A stretch of DNA of 64,000 bases, taken from contig NZ_NBXA01000018.1 of assembly GCF_003399625.1 (NCBI RefSeq), positions 62,001-126,000 of the forward strand, in the 5' to 3' direction. Both the position numbers and the translations under genes were made by a program. Positions 17,004 to 27,753 of the stretch are shown piece by piece (the first letter of the stretch is position 1; each line of letters begins with the position of its first letter). The DNA is from Subtercola boreus (GTDB lineage Bacteria > Actinomycetota > Actinomycetes > Actinomycetales > Microbacteriaceae). A model generated the notes under the pieces. The model worked only from the letters and a program-made list of their open reading frames with translations. It was not told the origin of the DNA and did no database searches.

Positions 17004-18005
17004 ATGAAGAAGCTCATCAATGACCCGAAGAACGTCGTCGACGAGGCAGCCCGGGGTATCGAAGCCGCCCACGGCGACCTCGTGGACGTGTTCTACGATC
17101 CGATCTACATTGTGCGCACGGGTGGTCCGGTACAGGGCAAGGTCGCGCTGGTCAGCGGTGGCGGCAGCGGGCACGAGCCGCTCCACGGGGGTTTCGTCGG
17201 GTTCGGGATGCTCGATGCCGCCGTTCCCGGGCCGGTGTTCACCTCGCCCACACCCGATCCGATCGTCGCGGCCACGAAGGCTGTGGACGGGGGTGCCGGG
17301 GTGCTTCACATCGTGAAGAACTACACCGGCGACGTGCTGAACTTCGAGACCGCGGCAGACCTCGCCTCGGCCGAGGACATCGAGGTGCGCTCCGTCATCA
17401 TCAACGACGATGTCGCGGTGAAGGACTCCCTCTACACGGCCGGGCGACGAGGCGTGGCCGGGACGGTGCTCGTCGAGAAGATCGCCGGCGCCTCCGCCGA
17501 GCGGCGCGACGACCTCGACACGGTGACCGCCATCGCGCAGAAGGTCAACGACCAGACCCGCTCGATGGGCGTCGCCCTCACACCGTGTGTGGTGCCGCAC
17601 GCGGGTGAGCCGAGCTTCACGCTGGCAGACGACGAGATCGAGATCGGGATCGGGATCCACGGCGAACCCGGCCGCGAGCGCATCAAGCTCGAGCCGGCCG
17701 ATGCGATCGTCGACCGTCTGCTCGGCCCGATCCTCGAAGACCTGCCGTTCGCCTCGGGCGACAAGGTGCTGCTGTTCGTCAACGGGATGGGCGGAACGCC
17801 TCAGATCGAGCTCTACATCGTATTCCGGCGCGCGGCAGAGGTGTTGAAGGAGAAGGGAATCGAGGTGACCCGGTCGCTGGTCGGCAACTTCGTCACCTCG
17901 CTCGAGATGCAGGGTGCCTCGATCACGCTGTTGAAACTGGATGACGAACTGACCGAGCTGTGGGATGCCCCCGTGCAGACCGCCGCTCTCCGATGGGGAA
18001 GGTAG
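17004..18005 (+). CDS. dhaK: Dihydroxyacetone kinase subunit DhaK
   Basis: DhaK binds dihydroxyacetone covalently through a hemiaminal to a histidine and receives phosphate from DhaL-ADP. The 333-residue protein shows the DhaK fold: the GGGSGHEP motif (His in the substrate region) near residue 53, NYTGD near 108, and DDVAVKDS near 137. The ATG at 17004 has GGAGGA 7 nt upstream; the longer GTG start at 16965 adds a non-family leader. It is followed by dhaL after 5 nt and then dhaM, so the system is PTS-driven rather than ATP-driven. Confidence 0.96.
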   Translation: MKKLINDPKNVVDEAARGIEAAHGDLVDVFYDPIYIVRTGGPVQGKVALVSGGGSGHEPLHGGFVGFGMLDAAVPGPVFTSPTPDPIVAATKAVDGGAGVLHIVKNYTGDVLNFETAADLASAEDIEVRSVIINDDVAVKDSLYTAGRRGVAGTVLVEKIAGASAERRDDLDTVTAIAQKVNDQTRSMGVALTPCVVPHAGEPSFTLADDEIEIGIGIHGEPGRERIKLEPADAIVDRLLGPILEDLPFASGDKVLLFVNGMGGTPQIELYIVFRRAAEVLKEKGIEVTRSLVGNFVTSLEMQGASITLLKLDDELTELWDAPVQTAALRWGR

Positions 18006-18010
18006 ACGGC

Positions 18011-18670
18011 ATGGGCCTCGGTATCGACTGGGCGACCGAATGGATTCGGGAGAGCGCGCGGGTGATCTCCGACAACCGCGTCGAGCTCATCACGCTCGAC
18101 CGCGAGATCGGTGACGGTGACCACGGTGAGAACCTCGACAGGGGGTTCAGCGCGGTCATCCAGAAGCTGGCGGATCTCCCGGTCGACGCGGTTCCGGGCG
18201 ATGCCCTGAAGCTCGTGGCGACCACGCTCATCTCGACGGTCGGCGGGGCTTCCGGCCCGCTGGTGGGCACGGCGTACCTCAAGGCCGCTGGCGCTGTCGG
18301 CAAGGCCGAGACGCTGGACGGCGCGGCGATCGTGGCTCTGCTGACCGCGGCGCGCGATGGTGTGGTGCTCCGCGGCAAGGCCGAGGTCGGCGACAAGACC
18401 ATGATCGACGCCTGGACGCCAGCGGTGGATGCCGCAGCCCTGGCACTGTCCGACGGTGCCGACGAGGCCGGCATCCTGGCTGCGGCTGCGGATGCCGCGG
18501 AGCGGGGCGCGAAGGCGACGGAACCGCTTGTCGCCCGGAAGGGACGTGCGAGCTACCTCGGGGAGCGGGCGATCGGGCACCGCGATCCGGGTTCGCAGTC
18601 GTCGGCGCTCATTCTGCGGGCAGCATCGGACGCGGCGATCGAGGTGGGAGCGGGTGCCGGTGCGTCCTAA
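18011..18670 (+). CDS. dhaL: Dihydroxyacetone kinase ADP-binding subunit DhaL
   Basis: DhaL holds ADP as a fixed cofactor that is rephosphorylated by DhaM. The 219-residue all-helical protein carries the Mg/ADP Asp cluster DREIGDGDHGENLDRG (residues about 30-45), the GGASGPL loop (near 78) and RGRASYLGERAIGHRDPG near the C-terminus. The start is ATG 18011 because it begins the family N-terminus and has GGGAAGG in the end of dhaK; upstream in-frame starts lie inside dhaK. It overlaps dhaM by 11 bp. Confidence 0.96.
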   Translation: MGLGIDWATEWIRESARVISDNRVELITLDREIGDGDHGENLDRGFSAVIQKLADLPVDAVPGDALKLVATTLISTVGGASGPLVGTAYLKAAGAVGKAETLDGAAIVALLTAARDGVVLRGKAEVGDKTMIDAWTPAVDAAALALSDGADEAGILAAAADAAERGAKATEPLVARKGRASYLGERAIGHRDPGSQSSALILRAASDAAIEVGAGAGAS

Positions 18671-19445
18671 CGTGGCAGGCATCGAGGGCAGAGTGGGGTT
18701 GGTGTTCGTCTCGCACAGCGAGAAGATCGCCTCAGGGCTCGTCGAGCTCGCCGCGCAGATGGCGCCGGGCACCGCGTTGGTGGCGGCCGGCGGCACCGAC
18801 GAGGGCGGCATCGGCACCAGCTTCGAGAAGGTGACGGCCGCGATCGCGGAGGCCGATTCGGGCGAGGGCGTCGTCGTGCTGTGCGACCTCGGTTCGGCCA
18901 TCCTGACCGCCGAGACGGCGCTCGACTTTCTCGACGACGAGGTGCGGGAGCGCGTGCGGATCGTGGATGCCCCGCTGGTCGAGGGAGCGGTCGCTGCGTC
19001 GGTGACCGCGGAGACGGGCGGCTCGCTCGCGGCAGTCGTCGCGGCTGCCGAGTCGGCTCGCGGTGCTTTCGGTGATGTGCCCGGGCAGGGTCCCGTGGGT
19101 ATGGGCGCTGCGGGCACGGGCGTTGCGGGCACCGGGGCTGTGGGCGCAGCATCCGGTGCCGGCGGCGACAGGGATGGCGGGGCCGACACCTCGCTCACCC
19201 GAACCGTGACCATCGTGAACCGCGACGGTCTGCACGCCCGCCCCGCGGCGGAGTTCGTGAAGCTCGCGAACAGCTACAACCAGAAGGTGACGATCGACGG
19301 CAAGGACTCGAAGAGCCTGCTCGGCATCATGTCGCTCGGCCTGGTGCGCGGTGCGACCGCCACTCTCACGGCTGCCGACGAGTCCGCGCGCCCGGCGCTC
19401 GATGCCCTCGTGGCTCTCATCGAGTCCGGTTTCGGCGAGGACTGA
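18660..19445 (+). CDS. dhaM: Phosphocarrier DhaM with fused HPr domain
   Basis: DhaM phosphorylates DhaL-bound ADP using PTS phosphate. The 261-residue protein has an EIIA(Man)-type domain at residues about 10-135, with the phospho-His in VFVSHSEK (His19). A flexible Gly/Ala-rich linker (about 140-175) follows, then a complete HPr domain with the active His in NRDGLHARPAAEF and the SKSLLGIMSLG segment. E. coli DhaM also carries HPr plus part of enzyme I; here the enzyme I part is missing, so general enzyme I must charge the HPr domain. The GTG overlaps dhaL by 11 bp; GTG 18672 is an alternative start. Confidence 0.93.
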   Translation: MRPNVAGIEGRVGLVFVSHSEKIASGLVELAAQMAPGTALVAAGGTDEGGIGTSFEKVTAAIAEADSGEGVVVLCDLGSAILTAETALDFLDDEVRERVRIVDAPLVEGAVAASVTAETGGSLAAVVAAAESARGAFGDVPGQGPVGMGAAGTGVAGTGAVGAASGAGGDRDGGADTSLTRTVTIVNRDGLHARPAAEFVKLANSYNQKVTIDGKDSKSLLGIMSLGLVRGATATLTAADESARPALDALVALIESGFGED

Positions 19446-19463
19446 CGCACACCCACAGACGAC

Positions 19464-19529
19464 GAGACCGCCACTTCTTGCTGAGAACGACAGCAGGGAG
19501 TGGCGGTCTCGGCAGGAAGTGGCGGTCTC
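19464..19529. repeat. Convergent intergenic inverted/direct repeat (GAGACCGCCACTT)
   Basis: GAGACCGCCACTT (19464-19476) is complementary to AAGTGGCGGTCTC (19517-19529), and a second partial copy AGTGGCGGTCTC occurs at 19499-19510. The left arm can therefore pair with either right arm. It lies between the convergent ends of dhaM and dps and is a candidate bidirectional terminator. Confidence 0.6.
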
Positions 19530-19541
19530 GCGGGGGAAGCC

Positions 19542-20087
19542 TTACTTTGCGGTAGCCGTGCGGTTCTCGGCGCCGACCATCCAGGCAAACTGCTCGAGCT
19601 TCTCCATGATGCCGTGGAGGAGGTCTGCGCTGGTCGGGTCGGCGTCGTCGACCGTGTCGTGCACCTCGCGCATGGTTCCGACGGTCGCCTCGAGGCGCAC
19701 GACGACGAGGTCCACCGTCTCGGCGGTGTCGATCTCGCCGTTGGGGTACTCGGGCAGCGACGTGGTGGCCGCGACGGTGTCGGAACGACCATCCGGAACC
19801 GCATGCAGTGCACGCATGCGCTCGGCGATCGTGTCGCTGAACTCACGAGCCGCGTCGATGATCTCGTCGAGCTGCAGGTGCAGGTCGCGGAAGTTCTTGC
19901 CGACAACGTTCCAGTGCGCCTGCTTGCCCTGTACGTGGAGCTCGATGAGGTCGACGAGGACAGCCTGCAGGGAATCGGTCAGCTCTGTGGGGGCCTTGAA
20001 GCCGCGCTCGGCGTTCTGGCGGCGGGTGGCTTTGGCGCCGCCGTCGGAGGGAACCTTCACGTCGCGCTCGATGGTGGTCGTTGACAT
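19542..20087 (-). CDS. dps: DNA-protection during starvation protein Dps
   Basis: Dps forms a dodecameric ferritin-like shell that oxidises and stores iron and can shield DNA. The 181-residue protein has the ferroxidase signature: His and Asp ligands in QAHWNVVGKNFRDLHLQLDE (QAHWN near residue 56) and the four-helix bundle through about residue 175. The N-terminal tail of about 30 residues contains Lys and Arg and could bind DNA. GAAAGG precedes the ATG. It is a single-gene unit, convergent to dhaM. Confidence 0.95.
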   Translation of the reverse strand: MSTTTIERDVKVPSDGGAKATRRQNAERGFKAPTELTDSLQAVLVDLIELHVQGKQAHWNVVGKNFRDLHLQLDEIIDAAREFSDTIAERMRALHAVPDGRSDTVAATTSLPEYPNGEIDTAETVDLVVVRLEATVGTMREVHDTVDDADPTSADLLHGIMEKLEQFAWMVGAENRTATAK

Positions 20088-20209
20088 GGTGTGTGCCTTT
20101 CTGATCTGCGAATGGGCGTCTTCAACGCTACGCCCGGGCCAGGCGAAGCGTCACCTCGGGGCGGGGCGGTTGACAAGGCGCCCCGGGTGGTGGGCGGGTT
20201 CGGCCGCCG

Positions 20210-22117
20210 TCACTCCCTGCCGCGGGTGAGCTCCTCGATCGTGATGGCCGCGTTGATCAGGGCGAGGTGGCTGAGGCCCTGCGGGAGGTTGCCGAGGAAC
20301 GAGAGATCGTCGGCGTCGATCATCTCCGAGTAGAGACCGACGTCGTTCGAGAGCCCGACGAGTTCGCCCATCAGGGCGATGGATTCGTCGGTGCGGCCGA
20401 TGCAGACCAGCGCCGACGCCAGCCAGAAGGCGCACGCGACGAATGTCGCCTCCTCGGCCTCGGCGCCCGAATACCGGTAGACGAGTGGGCCCCGGGAGAG
20501 CTCGTTCTGGATCGCGTCGATCGTCTGCGACATCCGCTCGCCCCGATCGAAGCCGCTGGGAGCGTGCAGCAGAACGGATGCGTCGAGCTCGTCGCTGCCC
20601 GGGTACATGACGTAGCTCTGGCGACTCTCCGACCAGCAGTGCTCACGCACCCACTCCTGGATCATGCCCTTCTCGGATCTCCAGCGTGCCGGGTCGCCCG
20701 GGATCTGGCCGAGCTCTGCGAGCTCGACCGCGGCATCCAGAGCCTGCCAGCAGCCCATCTTCGAGGAGGTGTAGTGCCGGGTGTCCTGAAGTTCCCAGAT
20801 GCCGGCGTCGGGGCGGCGCCAGTCGTCACAGGCGCGGTCGGCGATGCCCGCGAGCATGCGGCCGGTCTCCGCGTCGAGCACGTTGCCGGCCTTCACGTAG
20901 AGGCGCATCACGTCGAAGAGGTCGCCGAAGACGCCGAGCTGCAACTGACCGCTCGCCGGGTTTCCGGTGACGACGGGGCCGGCGTTCCGCCAGCCGGTCG
21001 AGTCGTGCTTCTCGACGTCGCCGGGGGGAGATCCGTCGAGACCGTAGAAGACGTGCAGGTCGGGGCCGTTCGCGCGGATCGTCTTCAGCAGCCACGACAC
21101 CGAGGCGTGGGTCTCCTCCCGGAGCCCGAACCGGATCAGGGCGTGCACGGTGTAGGCGAGGTCGCGGATCCACGCGAAACGGTAGTCCCAGTTCTTGCCC
21201 CCGCGGGAACTCTCGGGCAGGGAGGTGGTCGCCGCCGCTGCGATGGCGCCGGTGGGGCTGTAGATCAGGAGCTTCAGGGCGAGGGCGCTCCGCTCGACCG
21301 CATCCTTCCACGGGCCGTCGTAGGTGAACTCCTCCGACCAGTGCTCCCAGTTCTTGACGGTGCGCTCGATGCCGCTGTCGGTGAGTTCGGGCTGCGGGAT
21401 GTGCAGCGGTTCGTTCGATGTGCCGGCGACGGCGAGAACGTGGTGCGACTTCGGACTCGTGGTGAACCGGCCGGCGAGGGCCCGCTCGCCGCCGCCGCGT
21501 GGGCCGTGGTCGATGCCGCGCACGGCGATGGTGACGGAGTCGACGCGGATGACGGGGCCGTGGGTCGTCTTCTGGATCCACGGGCTCGCCGTCGACAGGC
21601 AGGTGCCGGGCGCGACCCGCCATCTGAAGCGAACGCTGCCCTTCACCCCGACGACCCGGCGGGCGAGCTCCGCCCAGGGCAGGCGGCCGGCGAACCCGGT
21701 GACGAGGGCGTCTGTCAGCACAGCGGTGCCGGTGTCGGTGGTGAAGGTGGTCTCGAGCACGTTGGTGCCGGGGAGGTAGCGGCGGCTCGAGGTGAAGGCC
21801 TGCGTCGGCGTGAGTTCGAGGGCGCCGCCCTCGCTCTCGTCGAGAAGCCTGGCGAAGACCGGTGTGCCGTTGAGGTTCGGCACGGGGAACCAGTCGATGC
21901 TGCCGTCGAGCGCGATGAGGGCGACGGTTCGGCCGTCGCCGATGGCGCCGTAGGAGCGGAGGTCTGTGTAGCCGCCGCGGCGGATCGGCACGGTACCGGT
22001 CTGCACGGTACCGGTCTGCACGGTACCGGTCTGCACGGTACCGGTCTGTGGTGGCGTGGCGCCGGCAGGTCGCGGGGTGGGGGTGGGGTCTGCGTGCTTC
22101 TTGGTCGCTCTGGTCAC
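20210..22117 (-). CDS. Glycoside hydrolase family 15 (glucoamylase/trehalase-like)
   Basis: A 635-residue GH15 protein expected to release glucose from an alpha-glucan or trehalose. After a disordered N-terminus it has the beta-rich N-terminal domain of trehalase-like GH15 proteins (GGYTDLRSYGAIGDGRTVALI, DGSIDWFPVP). The (alpha/alpha)6 barrel starts near residue 270, with NWDYRFAWIRDLAYTVHAL as the first active-site segment. Residues about 24-43 are four TGTVQ repeats encoded by a 15-bp tandem repeat. The GTG start lies 44 bp after the GT2 gene, so it is probably the last gene of the ACAD-PIG-L-GT2 run. Trehalose versus maltodextrin specificity cannot be decided here; no signal peptide is seen, so it is likely cytosolic. 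Confidence 0.87.
   Translation of the reverse strand: MTRATKKHADPTPTPRPAGATPPQTGTVQTGTVQTGTVQTGTVPIRRGGYTDLRSYGAIGDGRTVALIALDGSIDWFPVPNLNGTPVFARLLDESEGGALELTPTQAFTSSRRYLPGTNVLETTFTTDTGTAVLTDALVTGFAGRLPWAELARRVVGVKGSVRFRWRVAPGTCLSTASPWIQKTTHGPVIRVDSVTIAVRGIDHGPRGGGERALAGRFTTSPKSHHVLAVAGTSNEPLHIPQPELTDSGIERTVKNWEHWSEEFTYDGPWKDAVERSALALKLLIYSPTGAIAAAATTSLPESSRGGKNWDYRFAWIRDLAYTVHALIRFGLREETHASVSWLLKTIRANGPDLHVFYGLDGSPPGDVEKHDSTGWRNAGPVVTGNPASGQLQLGVFGDLFDVMRLYVKAGNVLDAETGRMLAGIADRACDDWRRPDAGIWELQDTRHYTSSKMGCWQALDAAVELAELGQIPGDPARWRSEKGMIQEWVREHCWSESRQSYVMYPGSDELDASVLLHAPSGFDRGERMSQTIDAIQNELSRGPLVYRYSGAEAEEATFVACAFWLASALVCIGRTDESIALMGELVGLSNDVGLYSEMIDADDLSFLGNLPQGLSHLALINAAITIEELTRGRE
21991..22048. 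repeat. Tandem repeat of CGGTACCGGTCTGCA (about 3.9 copies)
   Basis: Four almost identical 15-bp units in the 5' part of the GH15 gene encode repeated Thr-Gly-Thr-Val-Gln. The unit length is a multiple of three, so copy-number changes would stay in frame. Confidence 0.9.
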
Positions 22118-22161
22118 GATCTACCGTACGACGAACGGCTGGGAGGACGCGCGGCGGAAGG

Positions 22162-22935
22162 TCAGGACGGCGGCACCAACTCGGTGCGGAGGTAGCCCGC
22201 GAACCCTCCGGGGGTGCGGCCCGCCTGGCGGCCGGAGGTCAGCACCTCGGCGGATGCGGTGACGACGGTGCGGGCATCCAGAGCCCCGAGTCGAGCGACG
22301 AGGTCGACATCCTCGTGCTCGCTGAGCGGGGCGAACCCGCCTGCCCGCGCATAAAAGTCTGCACGCAGCCCCAGGTTCGCCCCGTGGGTGTTGCCGTGCG
22401 CGACACCCGGCGGGTGACGCCTGAGCCAGGCGTCGACCTGGCCGCTGCTGAGGTCGGCGAAGTCGGGGCGTACCGTGCCGAGCACGACGTCAGCACCCCC
22501 GGCGGCGAGTTCGAGCTGGTGGAGCAGCCAGGTGGCGGGCACGACGGAGTCGGCATCGGTGTTGGAGATCCAGACGCGGGAGGCGAACCCGCGGGCGAAG
22601 AGGTCGAGCGCGTCGAGGGCCAGAGCGACTCCGGCGCGCCGGGCCGCGCCGACAGAGCGCGCGTCGAGCGTCAGTACGGAGACCCCGGGAAAGGAGCGGG
22701 CAATGGACTCGGTGCCGTCGTCGCTGCTGTCGACTGCGACGATGGTGACGATGTTGGGGCCGGTGTCGCCGAGTCGGTCCCGGGTGAAGGCAATGGCCTG
22801 CTCGACGGAATCGAGGCAGCGGGCAATCAGCTGCTCCTCGTTGCGGGCGGGGATGACAATGGCGACGCTGTCGATCCCGTCGGGACCCCTCCCGCGCGCG
22901 CTGTCGCCGGTTCCGGATGATCGCTGGGGTGTCAT
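22162..22935 (-). CDS. Glycosyltransferase family 2
   Basis: A 257-residue GT-A fold glycosyltransferase. The N-terminal nucleotide-sugar site reads VAIVIPARNEEQLIARCLDSV (residues about 24-44), followed by VAVDSSDDGT. The metal-binding DXD-type motif is SNTDADSVVP (near 120). The acceptor-side loop ends with HEDVDLVARL, the usual ED base motif. No membrane helices are seen, so it is cytosolic or peripheral. Its start overlaps the end of the PIG-L/methyltransferase gene by 4 nt, so the two are translationally coupled. The product sugar conjugate is unknown. Confidence 0.88.
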   Translation of the reverse strand: MTPQRSSGTGDSARGRGPDGIDSVAIVIPARNEEQLIARCLDSVEQAIAFTRDRLGDTGPNIVTIVAVDSSDDGTESIARSFPGVSVLTLDARSVGAARRAGVALALDALDLFARGFASRVWISNTDADSVVPATWLLHQLELAAGGADVVLGTVRPDFADLSSGQVDAWLRRHPPGVAHGNTHGANLGLRADFYARAGGFAPLSEHEDVDLVARLGALDARTVVTASAEVLTSGRQAGRTPGGFAGYLRTELVPPS

Positions 22936-24368
22936 GCGAGTCCCGTCTGTTCTGCCACCGAGCGAGGGTCGGGGGAGTAGACGTCGAGCACGAAGTCACG
23001 TTCGAGGTGATGGGTGAGGAGAGTGTGGCCCGCCTCGGCGGCGAGAGCCGTGATGACGCCGTGCACCCCGTCGCCGGTCTGCAGGTAGTCGGCGACCGGG
23101 TGGCGCCAGTGGCAGGCGACGAAGACCCCGTCGGGGGTGAGCGCACGCCAGGAGTCGGCGACGACCCGGCGGAGGGTCGGTTCGTCGAAGTAGTAGCCCA
23201 CCTCGCTGAGCAGTACGAGATCGAAGCCGCCGGGCGGAAAGTTCTCGGACACGTCCGCCACCCTGAGGTGCACGTTCGGATGCTCGGACAGGCGCTCCCG
23301 GGCACGGTCGACGGCGGCGGGCGCGATGTCGACGGCGAGCAGATCGTCGGTGCGCGATGCCAGTTGCTCGGTCAGCACTCCGATCGAGCAGCCGATCTCG
23401 AGCGCCCGGTCGAAGTGCCGGCGGGGGAGGCTCGCGAGGGTGACAGCGCGTTTCCGCTCCTCGTACCAGCGGCTCGTGAAGCCCCAGGGGTCGTCGTTCC
23501 TGGCATACGTGTCGTCGAAGTAGTCGCGGCCGAGCGTCTGGATCGGAGCCTCGGGAGGGGTGGATCCGGCGACGATCAGGATCTCCTGGGGGCGGCTGAA
23601 GTGCGCAAGGAAGGTCGGATTCAGCAGGGCCTCGTCGCCCGGTTGGGGGGAGAGCGGTTCGGTCTGCGACCGGTAGGCGGCGATCGCGGTGCGCTTCCGG
23701 GCGAGGGCCCCGGAGTCGGTCAGAGCCGTGAAGTTCTCCCAGGGCGTGGCCGGATCGGCGGGGGTCGACCAGTGCCAGAGCCAGATCGGGTACTCGACCA
23801 GGTCGAGGGCGGCGGGAGTCTCGGCGGCGAGGGCGGCGGCGATCTCGCCGAGTATCCGGTGGTCGCGGTGGCCGTCACCGCGCCACGGCGCCACGAGCAG
23901 GGTGCGGGTGCGGGCGGGCGCGTCGGCTGCCGGCGCCGCGGTGGGTGGCAGCTGCGTGATGACGTCGCCGATCGCTGCGCCGATCGCTGCGCTGATCGCA
24001 GCGCGGTCCTGGTGTACGCGGCCGTCGGGGAAGCCGAGGAACGCCACGACCGCGCGCGGGTTCAGCATCGCGATGGCCGCCGTCGCCTCGGCGGCCCGCG
24101 TCCGGGCGAGGTCGGAGGCGACCACACTCGGCGAGCCGGGGTGGGAGGCTGAGCCGTCTGTCACGATGACGACCTCGGCGGGGATGCCGAGCGCGAACGC
24201 ACGGGCGAGGAGAGCCCCGGCGCCCAGGGTCTCATCGTCGGGGTGGGCGGCCAGCACGATCATCCGGTCGACGCCTGTGAGCGAGAAGACCGGAACCTGC
24301 CCGAGACGGGGGTCGGCCATCCATTCGGCCGAAGGGGTTCCCGGGTCGCGGGAGTCGAAAATCACCAC
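22932..24368 (-). CDS. Bifunctional PIG-L deacetylase / SAM methyltransferase
   Basis: A 478-residue two-domain fusion. Residues about 35-230 are a PIG-L/LmbE zinc deacetylase (LAAHPDDETLGAGALL with the AHPDD metal motif, later GDGHRDHR with metal His), the family that deacetylates GlcNAc groups in mycothiol, GPI and antibiotic paths. Residues about 270-475 are a class I methyltransferase (ALEIGCSIGVLTEQLA glycine loop, LLAVDIAP acidic loop, FDLVLLSEVGYYF), resembling the NodS type that acts on a freed sugar amine. It starts at GTG 24368 (or 24365), overlapping the ACAD gene by a few bases, and ends overlapping GT2. The fusion implies de-N-acetylation followed by N-methylation; the substrate is unknown. 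Confidence 0.88.
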   Translation of the reverse strand: MVIFDSRDPGTPSAEWMADPRLGQVPVFSLTGVDRMIVLAAHPDDETLGAGALLARAFALGIPAEVVIVTDGSASHPGSPSVVASDLARTRAAEATAAIAMLNPRAVVAFLGFPDGRVHQDRAAISAAIGAAIGDVITQLPPTAAPAADAPARTRTLLVAPWRGDGHRDHRILGEIAAALAAETPAALDLVEYPIWLWHWSTPADPATPWENFTALTDSGALARKRTAIAAYRSQTEPLSPQPGDEALLNPTFLAHFSRPQEILIVAGSTPPEAPIQTLGRDYFDDTYARNDDPWGFTSRWYEERKRAVTLASLPRRHFDRALEIGCSIGVLTEQLASRTDDLLAVDIAPAAVDRARERLSEHPNVHLRVADVSENFPPGGFDLVLLSEVGYYFDEPTLRRVVADSWRALTPDGVFVACHWRHPVADYLQTGDGVHGVITALAAEAGHTLLTHHLERDFVLDVYSPDPRSVAEQTGLA

Positions 24369-25489
24369 GGCAGATCCGTGCCCTCGGTGAGTTGGCGGCC
24401 GAGCGAGGCTTCGTCCTTCTCGGCATGGTGCTGGCGGAGATACAGCTCGAGGTCGGCGACACGTTTCGCGTGCATGGCATCGAGGGCGAGTGGGGCCGGT
24501 CCGAGTGCGTGGGCGACATGCCGGAGCACGTCTTCGGATGCCCGGGCGACCGTCGCCCGCACCCGCTTCGCCAGGAGGCGCCCGGCTTCGCCCGTCGCGG
24601 AGCCGTCATCGACGAGCTGTGCCGCTTCGGCGAGTGCGCGGCGGGCATCGCTCAGACGCTCGTCGACGACGCCGAGGTGCAGCTGCAACAGGAGATCGGC
24701 GGTGTTCCGGGCGCGCTCGGCGAGGGTGCGGCCGACGCCGACCGCGCCGCCGAACCAGCAGGCGGCCACACCGATGCCGCCCCAGGCGAATCCGGGCCGC
24801 TCGAGGTACCAACCGGCAGCGCCCACGGGCTCCGCGTCGACACCGTCGAAGTGCACGGGGCCGCTCGGCACCTCGGCGAGACCGCGGGCGTGCCAGGCTC
24901 CCGGCTCGACGCGCACCCCCGGCTGGCGGAGGTCGACGGCGAAGAGCCGGCGGGGCACGGATGCTCCACCACCGCCGACCGCAGCAGAGATGAGCGCGCG
25001 GTCGAGGCGGTCGGCGAGGGAGCACCACGGTTTGGTGCCGGTCAGCGTCCAGCTGGCTCCGTCCTGGGCGCAGGCGACGAGTGGGTGGGGCCCGCCCTCG
25101 GCGGCGAAGACGCCCCAGGTGCTGGCGCCCCGGGTACTCGGGCCTGGTGTGCTCCCGCTGGTGGCTCCCTCGTCGCCGGCCTGGTCGAGGATCGCCAGCG
25201 CATCGAGGTGCGGCTCGATCGCCCGCGCCGCCCCGAGGTCTGCTGCCGCCAGGGTGGCGAGGGTCTCCCACAGCTCGCGGGTGCGGCCGCCGCCCGGCAC
25301 GGGGGCAGGGTCGTCCTGACCGAGTCCCAGCGCGAACTGCAGCGCGCCGTCGACGAGTCCGGGCCGCGGTGAATCGTCGGCACGGGGGGAGCCGGAGCCC
25401 GACACCCACGACGCCGCACGGGCGGGCCAGTGCGGACGATCATCCGGGCGCCTCGGCGACAGCGACACCCACACGTGCTCGCTCGTCAT
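24362..25489 (-). CDS. Acyl-CoA dehydrogenase-like protein
   Basis: A 375-residue protein with the acyl-CoA dehydrogenase fold: helical N-domain, central beta-domain (about 130-225, ASWTLTGTKPWCSLAD resembling the family's G-K-x-W/F-x-S-G motif) and helical C-domain. It is divergent: I cannot place the usual catalytic Glu, and the N-terminal 50 residues are Pro/Arg-rich, so flavin oxidation of a CoA ester is not certain. ATG 25489 has GGAAGAGG upstream; an earlier in-frame start at 25588 was rejected as antisense spill-over. It is the first gene of the leftward operon and is divergent from glgX. Confidence 0.75.
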   Translation of the reverse strand: MTSEHVWVSLSPRRPDDRPHWPARAASWVSGSGSPRADDSPRPGLVDGALQFALGLGQDDPAPVPGGGRTRELWETLATLAAADLGAARAIEPHLDALAILDQAGDEGATSGSTPGPSTRGASTWGVFAAEGGPHPLVACAQDGASWTLTGTKPWCSLADRLDRALISAAVGGGGASVPRRLFAVDLRQPGVRVEPGAWHARGLAEVPSGPVHFDGVDAEPVGAAGWYLERPGFAWGGIGVAACWFGGAVGVGRTLAERARNTADLLLQLHLGVVDERLSDARRALAEAAQLVDDGSATGEAGRLLAKRVRATVARASEDVLRHVAHALGPAPLALDAMHAKRVADLELYLRQHHAEKDEASLGRQLTEGTDLPW

Positions 25490-25510
25490 CTCGCCTCTTC
25501 CGTCGACCCC

Positions 25511-25516
25511 ACAGTA
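25511..25516 (-). promoter_or_regulatory. Candidate -10 box of the ACAD-PIG-L-GT2 operon
   Basis: On the minus strand TACTGT (TANNNT) lies 21 nt before the ATG at 25489, leaving a short leader that contains the GGAAGAGG ribosome binding site. Nothing else is obvious in the 167-bp divergent region to glgX. Confidence 0.35.
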
Positions 25517-25656
25517 AGGGAGTGAGGGGGACCGGGCGAGCGCGCGGGCACCCCTTGCGCGGGGGCCGGTTTTGCAGCATTGCACCACTCACGCATGCGC
25601 TGGGCCGGTGCGTCAAGCCCCGTGCCGTGCGACGTTCTCCGACCGGCGATTCCGCG

Positions 25657-27723
<2,067 letters not shown>

Positions 27724-27753
27724 CCCGCCCCCGCCCCGCCCCGCCCGCGGTCA

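Noticed and set aside
23960-24005. Tandem GCGCCGATCGCT units inside the PIG-L domain
   Set aside because: They encode a normal Ala/Ile helix in the domain; the repeat is short and imperfect and needs no separate explanation.
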